A stretch of 6,017 bases of DNA from Pseudomonadota bacterium (GTDB lineage Bacteria; Pseudomonadota; Alphaproteobacteria; Rhizobiales; Beijerinckiaceae): assembly GCA_023386115.1 (NCBI GenBank), contig JAEWKL010000096.1, forward strand, positions 1 to 6,017, written 5' to 3'. A model generated the notes under the pieces. That model made no database searches. It was not told where the DNA came from and was given only the letters and a program-made list of their open reading frames with translations. Below are positions 1 to 4,891 of the stretch, one piece after another (positions within the stretch are counted from its first letter, which is position 1; every line of letters begins with the position of its first letter). A program made the translations under genes and the position numbers.

Positions 1-171
1 GGCTCGACCGACGCGGCCTCCGCCACCACGGAGACCGGCGATCTCCTCGCGAGCTTCCTCAAGTCGCTGCAGGCCTCGCAGGCGCAGGCCCAAGCGAGCG
101 GTTACGGCGCGAGCGGCAGCGGCCGCACACCGAAGGGCGGCCAGGCGGCGGTGTTCGACTTCAGCGTCTGA
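1..171 (+). CDS. C-terminal end of an unidentified protein (partial)
   Basis: The frame is open from the first base and ends at TGA 169-171, giving 56 residues; the start lies outside the window. The tail is rich in Ala, Ser, Gly and Gln. A probable short helix (DLLASFLKSLQASQAQAQ, from about residue 14) is followed by a flexible Gly/Ser segment and the terminal residues AVFDFSV. No domain is recognisable from this fragment and I assign no function. It converges with ruvA, with only 15 bases between the two stop codons and no clear hairpin terminator in the gap. Codon use (G or C at nearly every third position) is like the neighbours, which supports a real coding end. Confidence 0.6.
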   Translation, partial: GSTDAASATTETGDLLASFLKSLQASQAQAQASGYGASGSGRTPKGGQAAVFDFSV

Positions 172-186
172 TCGCCTGACATCCGG

Positions 187-813
187 TCACCGCGCCAGTT
201 CGCGCAGGCCGAGCCGGATCAGGGTCTTGGCCTCCATCGCCGCCGCGCCCTCGCCGGCCCCTTTGAGCGCCGCGGCCACCGCCGCCGAGGCCTGGACCTG
301 GGCGTAGCCGAGATTGACGAGCGCCGAGATCGCGTCGGCCACCGGCTGGGGCGCGGTGTTGTCCTCCACCGCCCCGGTGAGCTGGATCAGGGCCGGATCG
401 ACGGCGGAGAAGGCCGGGGCCTTGTCCTTCAGCTCGGCCACCAGCCGGGCGGCCAGCCGCGGGCCGACGCCGGGGGCGCGGGCGACCGCGCCCTTGTCGC
501 CGGTGGCGATGGCGGTGGCGAGGTCGCCCGGCTCCATCACCGAGAGCACCCCGAGGGCGACCCGGGTGCCGACGCCCTGCACCGTCTGGAGCAGGCGGAA
601 CCACTCGCGCTCCGCATCGGCCCGGAAGCCGTAGAGGCGGATCATGTCCTCGCGCACATGGGTCTCGATCGCCAGTTCCGCCGCCTCGCCGATGGGGGGC
701 AGCCGCTGCAGCGTGCGGGCCGAGCAATGCACCACGTAACCGACGCCGTGCACGTCGAGGATCACGAAATCCTCGCCGTAGGAATCCACGACGCCCTTCA
801 GCTTGCCGATCAT
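187..813 (-). CDS. ruvA: Holliday junction branch migration protein RuvA
   Basis: RuvA binds four-way DNA junctions as a tetramer and loads the RuvB motor, which drives branch migration before RuvC cleavage in recombinational repair. At 208 residues it matches the usual length (about 200). The N-terminal OB-fold begins MIGKLKG and ends near residue 64. Glu55-Asp56, in [10 protein letters not shown], match the acidic pin of Escherichia coli RuvA at the same numbers. Two helix-hairpin-helix motifs follow: VQGVG at 78-82 and APGVG at 113-117. The C-terminal domain, about 158-208, is the RuvB-contacting part. The start is the only good N-terminal match to the family, although the upstream Shine-Dalgarno is weak. 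Neither ruvC nor ruvB is adjacent: upstream is a PAS protein 126 bases away and downstream is a convergent gene. Identification is secure. Confidence 0.97.
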   Translation of the reverse strand: MIGKLKGVVDSYGEDFVILDVHGVGYVVHCSARTLQRLPPIGEAAELAIETHVREDMIRLYGFRADAEREWFRLLQTVQGVGTRVALGVLSVMEPGDLATAIATGDKGAVARAPGVGPRLAARLVAELKDKAPAFSAVDPALIQLTGAVEDNTAPQPVADAISALVNLGYAQVQASAAVAAALKGAGEGAAAMEAKTLIRLGLRELAR

Positions 814-939
814 CGCCCGTCGGATCTCTGGCGGGCCGGACGGCCCTCGAGTCCCGGCCCATACCCAGCCCGGCCCCGGCCCACAAGGCGGCGCGATGCG
901 GCGCGTCGCCCCGTCGGGCGGTGCGCTGCGCCGCTCTCG

Positions 940-1545
940 TCAGCTCAGGCGGCGCAGGGTGGCCCGGCGCAGGCCCTTGCCGATCTCCCGGCCGAGCTCC
1001 AGGAGCAGCATGTCGAGGATCTTCAGGAGGAACGGCCGGCCCGCATGCGCCAGCGCCTCGCGGGCGGCGATGCAGGCCTCGGCGGCCCGCTCCAGGGGAC
1101 AGTCCGGTCCCGCATCGACGCAGTGGTCGTAGGCGGTCTCGCTCAGCGCGCTGCCGGTCATGTCGACCAGGATGCCGTGCGCCCGGGCCGGGCGGCCGTT
1201 GCGGCCGCGCTCGTAGCGGGCGCGGGAGAGCACCCACAGCGTCCGGCCGGCGGCATCCCGCACCCGGAATTCGGCCACGAAGGATCCGCCTTCCGCCGCG
1301 CCGTGCTGCATCCGGGCGATGACGGCGTCGCGGTCGTCGGGATGGATGCAGGCCGCAAAGACCCGCAAGGGTGCGCCCTTCGCCAGGCGGTCGAGATCGG
1401 CCCCGAACAGGCTGCCGGCGACGTCGTCCGCATGCATCCGGTCGCCGGCGATGTCCCAAGACCAGGTGCCGACCAGGTCCGCCGTCACCGGCGGGGACGG
1501 CCGCGCCGTCCCGGCGCCGCGTCTTCCCTCGACGTCCCCGATCAT
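940..1545 (-). CDS. Stand-alone PAS domain protein
   Basis: This 201-residue protein has one PAS domain at about residues 22-130. Its landmarks are GTWSWDI (26-32), FG (47-48), IHPDDRDAV (67-75), the EFRVRDAAGRTLWV strand pair (92-105) and GILVDMT (124-130), as in PAS_3-type folds. Residues 150-201 are predicted helical, with an Ala-rich amphipathic stretch, a Leu-rich core (LLKILDMLLLELG, 173-185) and a basic end. No histidine kinase, GGDEF, EAL or helix-turn-helix motif follows, so it is a sensor or protein-interaction module rather than a complete signalling enzyme. No cofactor-binding residue can be assigned from sequence alone. The ATG at 1545 lies behind a weak GAGAAG-like site. It is transcribed towards ruvA, with 126 bases between, and could share its transcript. 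Ligand and partner are unknown. Confidence 0.85.
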   Translation of the reverse strand: MIGDVEGRRGAGTARPSPPVTADLVGTWSWDIAGDRMHADDVAGSLFGADLDRLAKGAPLRVFAACIHPDDRDAVIARMQHGAAEGGSFVAEFRVRDAAGRTLWVLSRARYERGRNGRPARAHGILVDMTGSALSETAYDHCVDAGPDCPLERAAEACIAAREALAHAGRPFLLKILDMLLLELGREIGKGLRRATLRRLS

Positions 1546-1895
1546 GGTGGTCCGCTTCTCCCGTCAGCCCCGCTCGACCCCCGGGTGGCCGGGCCCCGTC
1601 CCGGCCTTGTGCGCCTCTCCAGCGAGGCCGGTCAATGCAGTCGTTTTGCGGGCACCATACCTGCGCCCGCCGGACGAGCGAAAGATCCCGCGGGCCGCTT
1701 CATCATCGGACGGGCTCCCTCCGCCCTGCATCCGGCGAGACGATACGTGGGATGAGGATTTTCGGGCGCGAGGTATTCATTAACTACAGGAATGAATAGT
1801 TGATTTGTATAGACGTATCGAACGTGCGGGCGTGATGGGCCGCGCCCGCCGCCGGCGATCAGGTGCGGCTCCGGCCCGTCGCGCGGACGACGCGA
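1546..1895. other. Gene-free spacer upstream of the PAS gene
   Basis: This 350-base stretch lies between the acetyltransferase stop and the PAS gene start. Both genes are on the minus strand, so it should hold the PAS gene promoter. I found no convincing protein gene: frames are open only through GC richness. No exact -35/-10 pair with 16-18 spacing was found on the minus strand. The one clear structure is an AT-rich island with nested inverted repeats at 1741-1820, listed separately. A 24-codon minus-strand frame at 1632-1706 has an acceptable ribosome binding site but looks like background. Confidence 0.5.
1741..1820. promoter_or_regulatory. AT-rich island with nested inverted repeats
   Basis: Two perfect 8-bp inverted repeats are nested here. 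The outer pair is CGATACGT (1741-1748) with ACGTATCG (1813-1820). The inner pair is TATTCATT (1774-1781) with AATGAATA (1791-1798), separated by 9 bases. Only 16 of the 50 bases 1771-1820 are G or C, in a window that is otherwise very GC-rich. Being intergenic and upstream of the minus-strand PAS gene, this is the most likely place for its promoter or a regulator site. A scar of a mobile element is an alternative. I cannot name a protein that would bind it. Confidence 0.4.
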
Positions 1896-2351
1896 TCAGC
1901 CGGCCGGTGCGGCAGGCCGCGTCGCGACGTAGGCCGTCCGTCGGCCCGGCACGAAGCCCAGGCTCTCGTAGAAGGCGTGCACCCGCGGATCGGCCCGTCC
2001 GCTCTGCATCAGGACGTGGTGGCAGCCGCTCGCCCAGGCCCGGGCGAGGGCCGCCCCGACGACGGCCCGGCCATGCCCCCGCCCCCGGTATTCGGGATGG
2101 GTGACAACGTTCTCCAGGAAGCCATGGGAGCGGCCGCCCCGCAGGAGGTTCGGTGCGGTGACGAGCATGCCGGTCGCCGCGATGCAGCCGCCGTCGTCGG
2201 CGACGAAGACGGCGATCCCCGGATGCGCCAAGGTCTCCTGCCACAGGCGCTCGGCCCGCGCCGGCGGCGCGGCGACCGCGCTGACCTCGGAGGCGGCGAA
2301 CAGCGCGAGGAGCGACGGCAGGTCGGAGAGGAGCGCGGGCCGGGCGGTCAT
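1896..2351 (-). CDS. GNAT family N-acetyltransferase
   Basis: This is a small acetyl-CoA-dependent acyltransferase of 151 residues from the chosen start, about the usual length for a single GNAT domain. The acetyl-CoA pyrophosphate loop (motif A) is clear: VVTHPEYRGRGHGRAV, with Arg89, Gly92 and Gly94. Motif B is FYESLGFVPG at 127-136. The N-terminal strand and helix (TARPALLSDLPSLLALF) begin right after the chosen ATG, which is why I prefer 2351. A GTG at 2387 overlaps the tarD stop as GTGA, lies 5 bases behind GGAG and would add 12 residues. All 12 of those are encoded by the palindrome at 2350-2384, so they are probably not original protein. The gene follows tarD directly and should be co-transcribed. 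The substrate is not predictable; acetylation of an amino compound, peptide or protein are all possible. Confidence 0.87.
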   Translation of the reverse strand: MTARPALLSDLPSLLALFAASEVSAVAAPPARAERLWQETLAHPGIAVFVADDGGCIAATGMLVTAPNLLRGGRSHGFLENVVTHPEYRGRGHGRAVVGAALARAWASGCHHVLMQSGRADPRVHAFYESLGFVPGRRTAYVATRPAAPAG

Positions 2352-2384
2352 ACGGGTTCCGAACGATCCGTTCGGAACCCGTAT
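2350..2384. repeat. Perfect 16-bp-stem palindrome between tarD and the acetyltransferase
   Basis: Bases 2350-2365 (ATACGGGTTCCGAACG) are the exact reverse complement of 2369-2384, with a three-base centre (ATC). The element starts within the tarD stop codon and ends within the acetyltransferase ATG, so it fills the junction exactly. There is no T-run after the stem on either strand, so it is not a standard intrinsic terminator. The precise ends and intergenic position resemble repetitive extragenic palindromes or other short palindromic elements. As RNA it would form a very stable hairpin that hides the acetyltransferase start. Confidence 0.85.
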
Positions 2385-3553
2385 CACTCCCGCTCCAGCG
2401 GCCGCATCACCGCGTAGAGCGCGCTCTTCGCCTCGAAGCCGATGCCGGGCACGTCGGGCATCGCGACCCGGCTGTCCTCCACCGGCACCGCATCGGCGAA
2501 GCCGCCAAAGGGGGCGAAGACGTCCGGGTAGCTCTCGTTGCCGCCCAGCCCGAGGCCCACCGCGATGTTGAGGGCGAACTGGTGGCCGCCATGGGGCACG
2601 CAGCGGCGCGGCGACCAGCCATGGGCGCGCAGAACCTCGAGGGTGCGCAGGTACTCGACCAGCCCGTAGGACAGGGCGGGATCGAATTGCAGGATGTCCC
2701 GGTCCGGCCTCAGGCCCCCATGGCGGATCAGGTTGCGGGCGTCCTGGTGCGAGAAGAGATTCTCGCCGGTGGCGAGCGGCCCGTCATAGGTCGTGGCGAG
2801 CGCCGCATGGGCCAGGTAGTCGAGAGGATCGACCGGCTCCTCGTACCAGCGCAGCCCGAAAGGCGCGACCGCCCGGCCGAAGCGGATCGCCTCTTCGAGC
2901 GTGAAGCGGCCGTTGACGTCGACGCAGAGGCGCGACCCGTCGCCGCCGAGCACGCTCAGGACCGCCTCGATCCGGGCGATGTCCTCCTCGAGCGGCACCA
3001 GCCCGACCTTCATCTTCACGGTGCTGTAGCCGCGGTCGAGATAGGAGCGCATCTCGTCCTTGAGGGCGTCGAGGCCCTTGCCCGGATAGTAGTAGCCGCC
3101 GGCGGCGTAGACCCAGGCCTTCGGATCGGCCTCACCCCCGCGGTTGCGGTCGGCGAGCAGCCGCCACAGCGGCACGCCCTTCGCCTTGGCGAGCGCGTCC
3201 CACAGGGCCATGTCGAGCACCCCGACCGCCACCGAGCGCTCGCCATGGCCGCCGGGCTTCTCGTTCCTCATCATCGCCGCCCAGGCCCGGTGCGGGTCGA
3301 TGAGCCCGTCCTCGCCCTGGAGGTCCGCGGGGGCCGCCGCGAGCAGGCGCGAGATGAAGCGTTCGCGCAGGAGGCCTTGCGGCGCGTAGCGGCCGTTCGA
3401 GTTGAAGCCGAAGCCGACGACCGGGCGCCCGTCGACCACGGCGTCGGTCACCACCGCGACCACGCTCGCCGTCATGGTCGAGAAGTCGATCCAGGCGTTG
3501 GCGATGTCCGACTTGATCGGCGCGACGACGTCGCGGATGGCGGTGATGCGCAT
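2384..3553 (-). CDS. tarD: D(-)-tartrate dehydratase, enolase superfamily
   Basis: The predicted reaction is Mg2+-dependent dehydration of D-tartrate to oxaloacetate in the cytoplasm, feeding tartrate carbon into central metabolism. The 389 residues match the length I recall for characterised Bradyrhizobium japonicum TarD, and long blocks agree with my memory of it: FGFNSNGRYAPQG (48-60), EKPGGHGERSVAVG (98-111), YAAGGYYYPGKG (149-160) and ATGENLFSHQDARN (261-274). The capping domain spans about 1-130 and the beta-barrel about 140-370. Barrel residues visible are the Lys180-Met-Lys182 base motif, metal ligands Asp212, Glu238 and Glu264, and His321, the probable general acid; His324 is also in this loop. 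The ATG at 3553 has a good Shine-Dalgarno (GAAGGGG, 7 bases upstream). A promoter and overlapping palindrome lie just upstream. No tartrate transporter or LysR/GntR regulator is in the window. Other acid-sugar dehydratases are possible but fit less well. Confidence 0.92.
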   Translation of the reverse strand: MRITAIRDVVAPIKSDIANAWIDFSTMTASVVAVVTDAVVDGRPVVGFGFNSNGRYAPQGLLRERFISRLLAAAPADLQGEDGLIDPHRAWAAMMRNEKPGGHGERSVAVGVLDMALWDALAKAKGVPLWRLLADRNRGGEADPKAWVYAAGGYYYPGKGLDALKDEMRSYLDRGYSTVKMKVGLVPLEEDIARIEAVLSVLGGDGSRLCVDVNGRFTLEEAIRFGRAVAPFGLRWYEEPVDPLDYLAHAALATTYDGPLATGENLFSHQDARNLIRHGGLRPDRDILQFDPALSYGLVEYLRTLEVLRAHGWSPRRCVPHGGHQFALNIAVGLGLGGNESYPDVFAPFGGFADAVPVEDSRVAMPDVPGIGFEAKSALYAVMRPLERE

Positions 3554-3576
3554 GGCGGATCCCCTTCGGGAGGCTG

Positions 3577-3591
3577 ACGAGACGGTCTCGT
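3577..3591. promoter_or_regulatory. Palindromic operator candidate for tarD
   Basis: ACGAGAC-G-GTCTCGT is a perfect 7-1-7 inverted repeat, 23 bases upstream of the tarD ATG. It overlaps five of the six bases of the predicted -10 element, the classic position for a repressor or ligand-responsive regulator. The identity of the binding protein is unknown. Confidence 0.5.
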
Positions 3592-3615
3592 AGGGGTGCG
3601 CGCCCGCGCTGACAA
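3587..3615 (-). promoter_or_regulatory. Predicted housekeeping promoter of tarD
   Basis: On the minus strand, TTGTCA (3610-3615, five of six matches to TTGACA) is followed after exactly 17 bases by TACGAG (3587-3592, three of six matches to TATAAT). Transcription would start near 3580, giving a leader of about 27 bases that contains the GAAGGGG ribosome binding site. The weak -10 is consistent with a regulated promoter. Confidence 0.45.
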
Positions 3616-3662
3616 ATGCGCGGGACGCAGGTGTCGGCCGGACGCGCGGAACGCGCCTGCCG

Positions 3663-3968
3663 TCAGCGCGCGGTGCCGTTCTTCTGCGAACCGGGGCCGG
3701 TGCCGGGCGAACCGCTGCCGGTCGGGCCGTCGCGCTGCACGGTCGGGCCGGGGCCCATATTGCCGCCGCTCGACCCCTGCGAGCCGGTCGAGCCCATGCT
3801 GCCCGGGTTGTTGCCGCCGATGCCGGTGCCCGGCGGCTGGCTCGCCATGCCCGACCCGGTGTTGCCGGTCGAGGACGGGGCGGCGCCGCTGCCGTTGTTG
3901 ATGCCCTGGGCGGCGGCGGCGCCGGTCACGAGCGCGAAGGACAGGGCGAGTAGGGTGCGCGTCGGCAT
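3663..3968 (-). CDS. Small exported Gly/Ser-rich protein
   Basis: This 101-residue protein starts with a textbook Sec signal peptide (MPTRTLLALSFALVTGAAAA), with probable cleavage after Ala20. The mature part is a low-complexity, apparently disordered chain of Gly, Ser, Thr, Pro and Asn, with GS/GP-type segments and few charged or aromatic residues. It is therefore periplasmic or secreted, and I recognise no catalytic domain. The ATG at 3968 has no strong Shine-Dalgarno, but the signal peptide fixes the start. An exact EcfG-type promoter lies 43 bases upstream, so general-stress induction is predicted. The gene ends 109 bases before the tarD start, and tarD has its own promoter. Similar short Gly-rich exported proteins are common in Methylobacterium-type genomes, but their role is unknown to me. 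Confidence 0.75.
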   Translation of the reverse strand: MPTRTLLALSFALVTGAAAAQGINNGSGAAPSSTGNTGSGMASQPPGTGIGGNNPGSMGSTGSQGSSGGNMGPGPTVQRDGPTGSGSPGTGPGSQKNGTAR

Positions 3969-4010
3969 GAGGGTGTGTGTCCGCGGTTCGGGATGCGATC
4001 GGACCGGGGC

Positions 4011-4035
4011 AACGGCAGGAGCGGGCCGCCGTTCC
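4011..4035 (-). promoter_or_regulatory. EcfG-type (general stress response) promoter
   Basis: Read on the minus strand, GGAAC (4031-4035) is separated by exactly 16 bases from CGTT (4011-4014), which is the alphaproteobacterial EcfG promoter pattern. The -10 ends 43 bases upstream of the ATG of the Gly/Ser-rich exported protein, giving a leader of roughly 35 bases. An EcfG-type sigma factor is encoded about 0.9 kb away in the same window. Confidence 0.65.
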
Positions 4036-4328
4036 CGCCCGGAATCCTGCGGCGGTCAAAAGGGCGCCACGCCGATGCGCAGGGCTGCCCATTGGAGGGC
4101 CGCCAGGCTTGGCAGCGCTAAGCTTGGCAGCGCCAGGCTTGGCAGAGCGGGGCTTGGCGGGACCTGGCCTGGCGGGACCTGGCCTGGCGGGGCTTGGCCT
4201 GGCGGGTCGGCCTCATGTCTTTGCATCTCGGTCGCACTGCATGCACAGTATGGGGGCTGTCGTCCTGTCGTCATGGGGCGGCGGCTATCGCCACCCGGAA
4301 GAAGGTGGCGCGGATCTTGAAAGGGAGT
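4036..4328. other. Gene-free spacer containing a minisatellite
   Basis: This stretch lies between the divergent promoter regions of the Gly/Ser-rich gene and the 36-residue membrane protein gene. Its only strong structure is the 15-bp tandem repeat at 4101-4205. Frames are open on both strands through the repeat only because its unit is a multiple of three and GC-rich. None has a ribosome binding site or recognisable product. The less GC-rich segment around 4215-4260 could hold a plus-strand promoter, but I found no convincing -35/-10 pair. Confidence 0.5.
4101..4205. repeat. Seven-copy 15-bp tandem repeat
   Basis: Seven head-to-tail 15-base units run without indels: 4101, 4116, 4131, 4146, 4161, 4176 and 4191. 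The shared core is roughly GGCYTGGCRG. Two subtypes are visible. The first three units resemble CGCCAGGCTTGGCAG. The fourth is intermediate. Units five and six are identical (GACCTGGCCTGGCGG) and the seventh is close to them. Identical adjacent copies indicate recent duplication, so copy number probably varies between strains. Confidence 0.88.
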
Positions 4329-4359
4329 GCGCGGGGTCCGGTCGCGACCCGTCCCGCGC
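4329..4359 (+). promoter_or_regulatory. GC-rich leader hairpin before a ribosome binding site
   Basis: GCGCGGG (4329-4335) pairs with CCCGCGC (4353-4359), enclosing the self-complementary GGTCGCGACC (4340-4349). The stem ends two bases before AAGGAG of the 36-residue protein gene. It could stabilise or modulate the transcript. No T-run follows, so it is not an obvious terminator. Confidence 0.3.
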
Positions 4360-4371
4360 GAAGGAGTTGAG

Positions 4372-4482
4372 ATGCAGGTGTTCCTGATCGCCCTGGGGCT
4401 CGTTGCCGTCCTGGTCGCCGTCGGCGTGTTCGGTCATCATCCCGATACCCGCGAGGATCCGGTCTCCCGGCGGCGATCCTGA
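4372..4482 (+). CDS. 36-residue single-span membrane protein
   Basis: The ATG at 4372 is preceded by a near-perfect ribosome binding site, AAGGAG at 4361-4366 with five bases between. The product has a short N-terminus (MQVF), one hydrophobic helix at about residues 4-20 (Leu, Val, Ala, Gly) and a charged tail (HHPDTREDPVSRRRS). The helix followed by an Arg-rich C-terminus suggests an inner-membrane protein with the tail probably in the cytoplasm. It is too short to match a named family with confidence, and I know no function. The combination of strong ribosome binding site, single clean transmembrane span and G/C third positions makes a real gene likely. It lies upstream of, and in the same direction as, the exported CxxC protein gene, separated by 116 bases. 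Confidence 0.65.
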   Translation: MQVFLIALGLVAVLVAVGVFGHHPDTREDPVSRRRS

Positions 4483-4511
4483 GCGGACATCACGCGCGGA
4501 CGGGAGCCGGC

Positions 4512-4536
4512 GCAACGGCCGCGCCCCTGCCGCGTT
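4512..4536 (+). promoter_or_regulatory. Possible EcfG-type promoter, one mismatch
   Basis: GCAAC (4512-4516), 16 bases, then CGTT (4533-4536) matches the GGAAC-N16-CGTT pattern except for one base in the -35 element. It lies 62 bases upstream of the ATG of the exported CxxC protein. In such GC-rich DNA a four-of-five match can occur by chance, so this rests mainly on its position and exact spacing. Confidence 0.3.
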
Positions 4537-4577
4537 AGGGTCTGTGGGCGGCCGCGTCGGCCCCTTGGAGTCAGGTT

Positions 4578-4592
4578 CTCCTGCGACAGGAG
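4578..4592 (+). promoter_or_regulatory. Hairpin covering the ribosome binding site of the CxxC protein gene
   Basis: CTCCTG (4578-4583) pairs perfectly with CAGGAG (4587-4592) around a CGA loop. The right arm contains the Shine-Dalgarno AGGAG, six bases before the ATG at 4599. If the hairpin forms in RNA it would hold back translation; temperature or a bound protein could release it. Confidence 0.4.
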
Positions 4593-4598
4593 CCCATC

Positions 4599-4874
4599 AT
4601 GCCTGCATCGCGTTTGCTCACCTGCGTGCTCCTCGTCAGTGCGCTCGTCCCGATCGGCTCCCTTGCCCAGGCGCAGGGGCTCCCCGACCAGACGGGCACC
4701 GGTGGTGGGCCGCGCTCCACCATCACGGCGCCGAATACCAGCTCGGTCGGCCAGACCGTGCCGCATCCCGGCGGGGCCGAGCAGCGCCTGGAGCGCCGCA
4801 TCGACGACCGCACCCGCGAGGAGCGCGTCGACGATCGGATCGACACCGGCATCTGCATCGGCTGCAACCGATAG
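4599..4874 (+). CDS. Small exported protein with C-terminal CxxC
   Basis: The 91-residue product begins with a Sec signal peptide (MPASRLLTCVLLVSALVPIG and on to Ala25), with probable cleavage at AQA/Q. There is no lipobox. The mature part has a Gly/Thr/Pro-rich segment (27-60), then a highly charged, probably helical stretch rich in Arg, Glu and Asp (61-82), ending ICIGCNR. Cys86-x-x-Cys89 could form a disulfide or bind a metal in the periplasm. I recognise no family. A good Shine-Dalgarno (AGGAG, six bases before the ATG) supports the start, although it lies in a hairpin. The gene converges with the sigma factor gene, with 17 bases between stops. A one-mismatch EcfG-type promoter lies upstream. 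Confidence 0.78.
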   Translation: MPASRLLTCVLLVSALVPIGSLAQAQGLPDQTGTGGGPRSTITAPNTSSVGQTVPHPGGAEQRLERRIDDRTREERVDDRIDTGICIGCNR

Positions 4875-4891
4875 GCCGGCCGGGCGTCCCG

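Noticed and set aside
907..920. CGCCC/GGGCG hairpin after the PAS gene stop
   Set aside because: Five base pairs with no T-run; such hairpins are expected by chance at this GC content.
161..1459. Long minus-strand frame overlapping ruvA and the PAS gene
   Set aside because: It is an Arg/Pro/Gly-rich out-of-frame reading of two well-identified genes with no family features.
1632..1706. 24-codon minus-strand frame in the PAS leader with GGAG eight bases upstream
   Set aside because: The composition looks like background (Arg, Pro, Ala, Gly) and there is no hydrophobic or regulatory peptide feature; chance is likely.
658..1755. Long plus-strand frame antisense to ruvA and the PAS gene
   Set aside because: It is the complement shadow of GC-rich coding DNA, with no ribosome binding site or recognisable domain.
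2371..2380. GGAAC within the palindrome as an EcfG -35 element
   Set aside because: No CGTT occurs 16-17 bases downstream on either strand, so it is just part of the palindrome.
2582..3577. 331-codon plus-strand frame antisense to tarD
   Set aside because: tarD is identified with high confidence on the other strand; this frame is its mirror and has no domain.
3616..4387. Plus- and minus-strand frames running through the tandem repeat
   Set aside because: Frames stay open because the unit is 15 bases and lacks A/T; no start signals or conserved features are seen.
4881..4891. CGGG-CGT-CCCG hairpin between the convergent CxxC and sigma factor genes
   Set aside because: A four-base stem without a T-run on either side is too weak to call a terminator.
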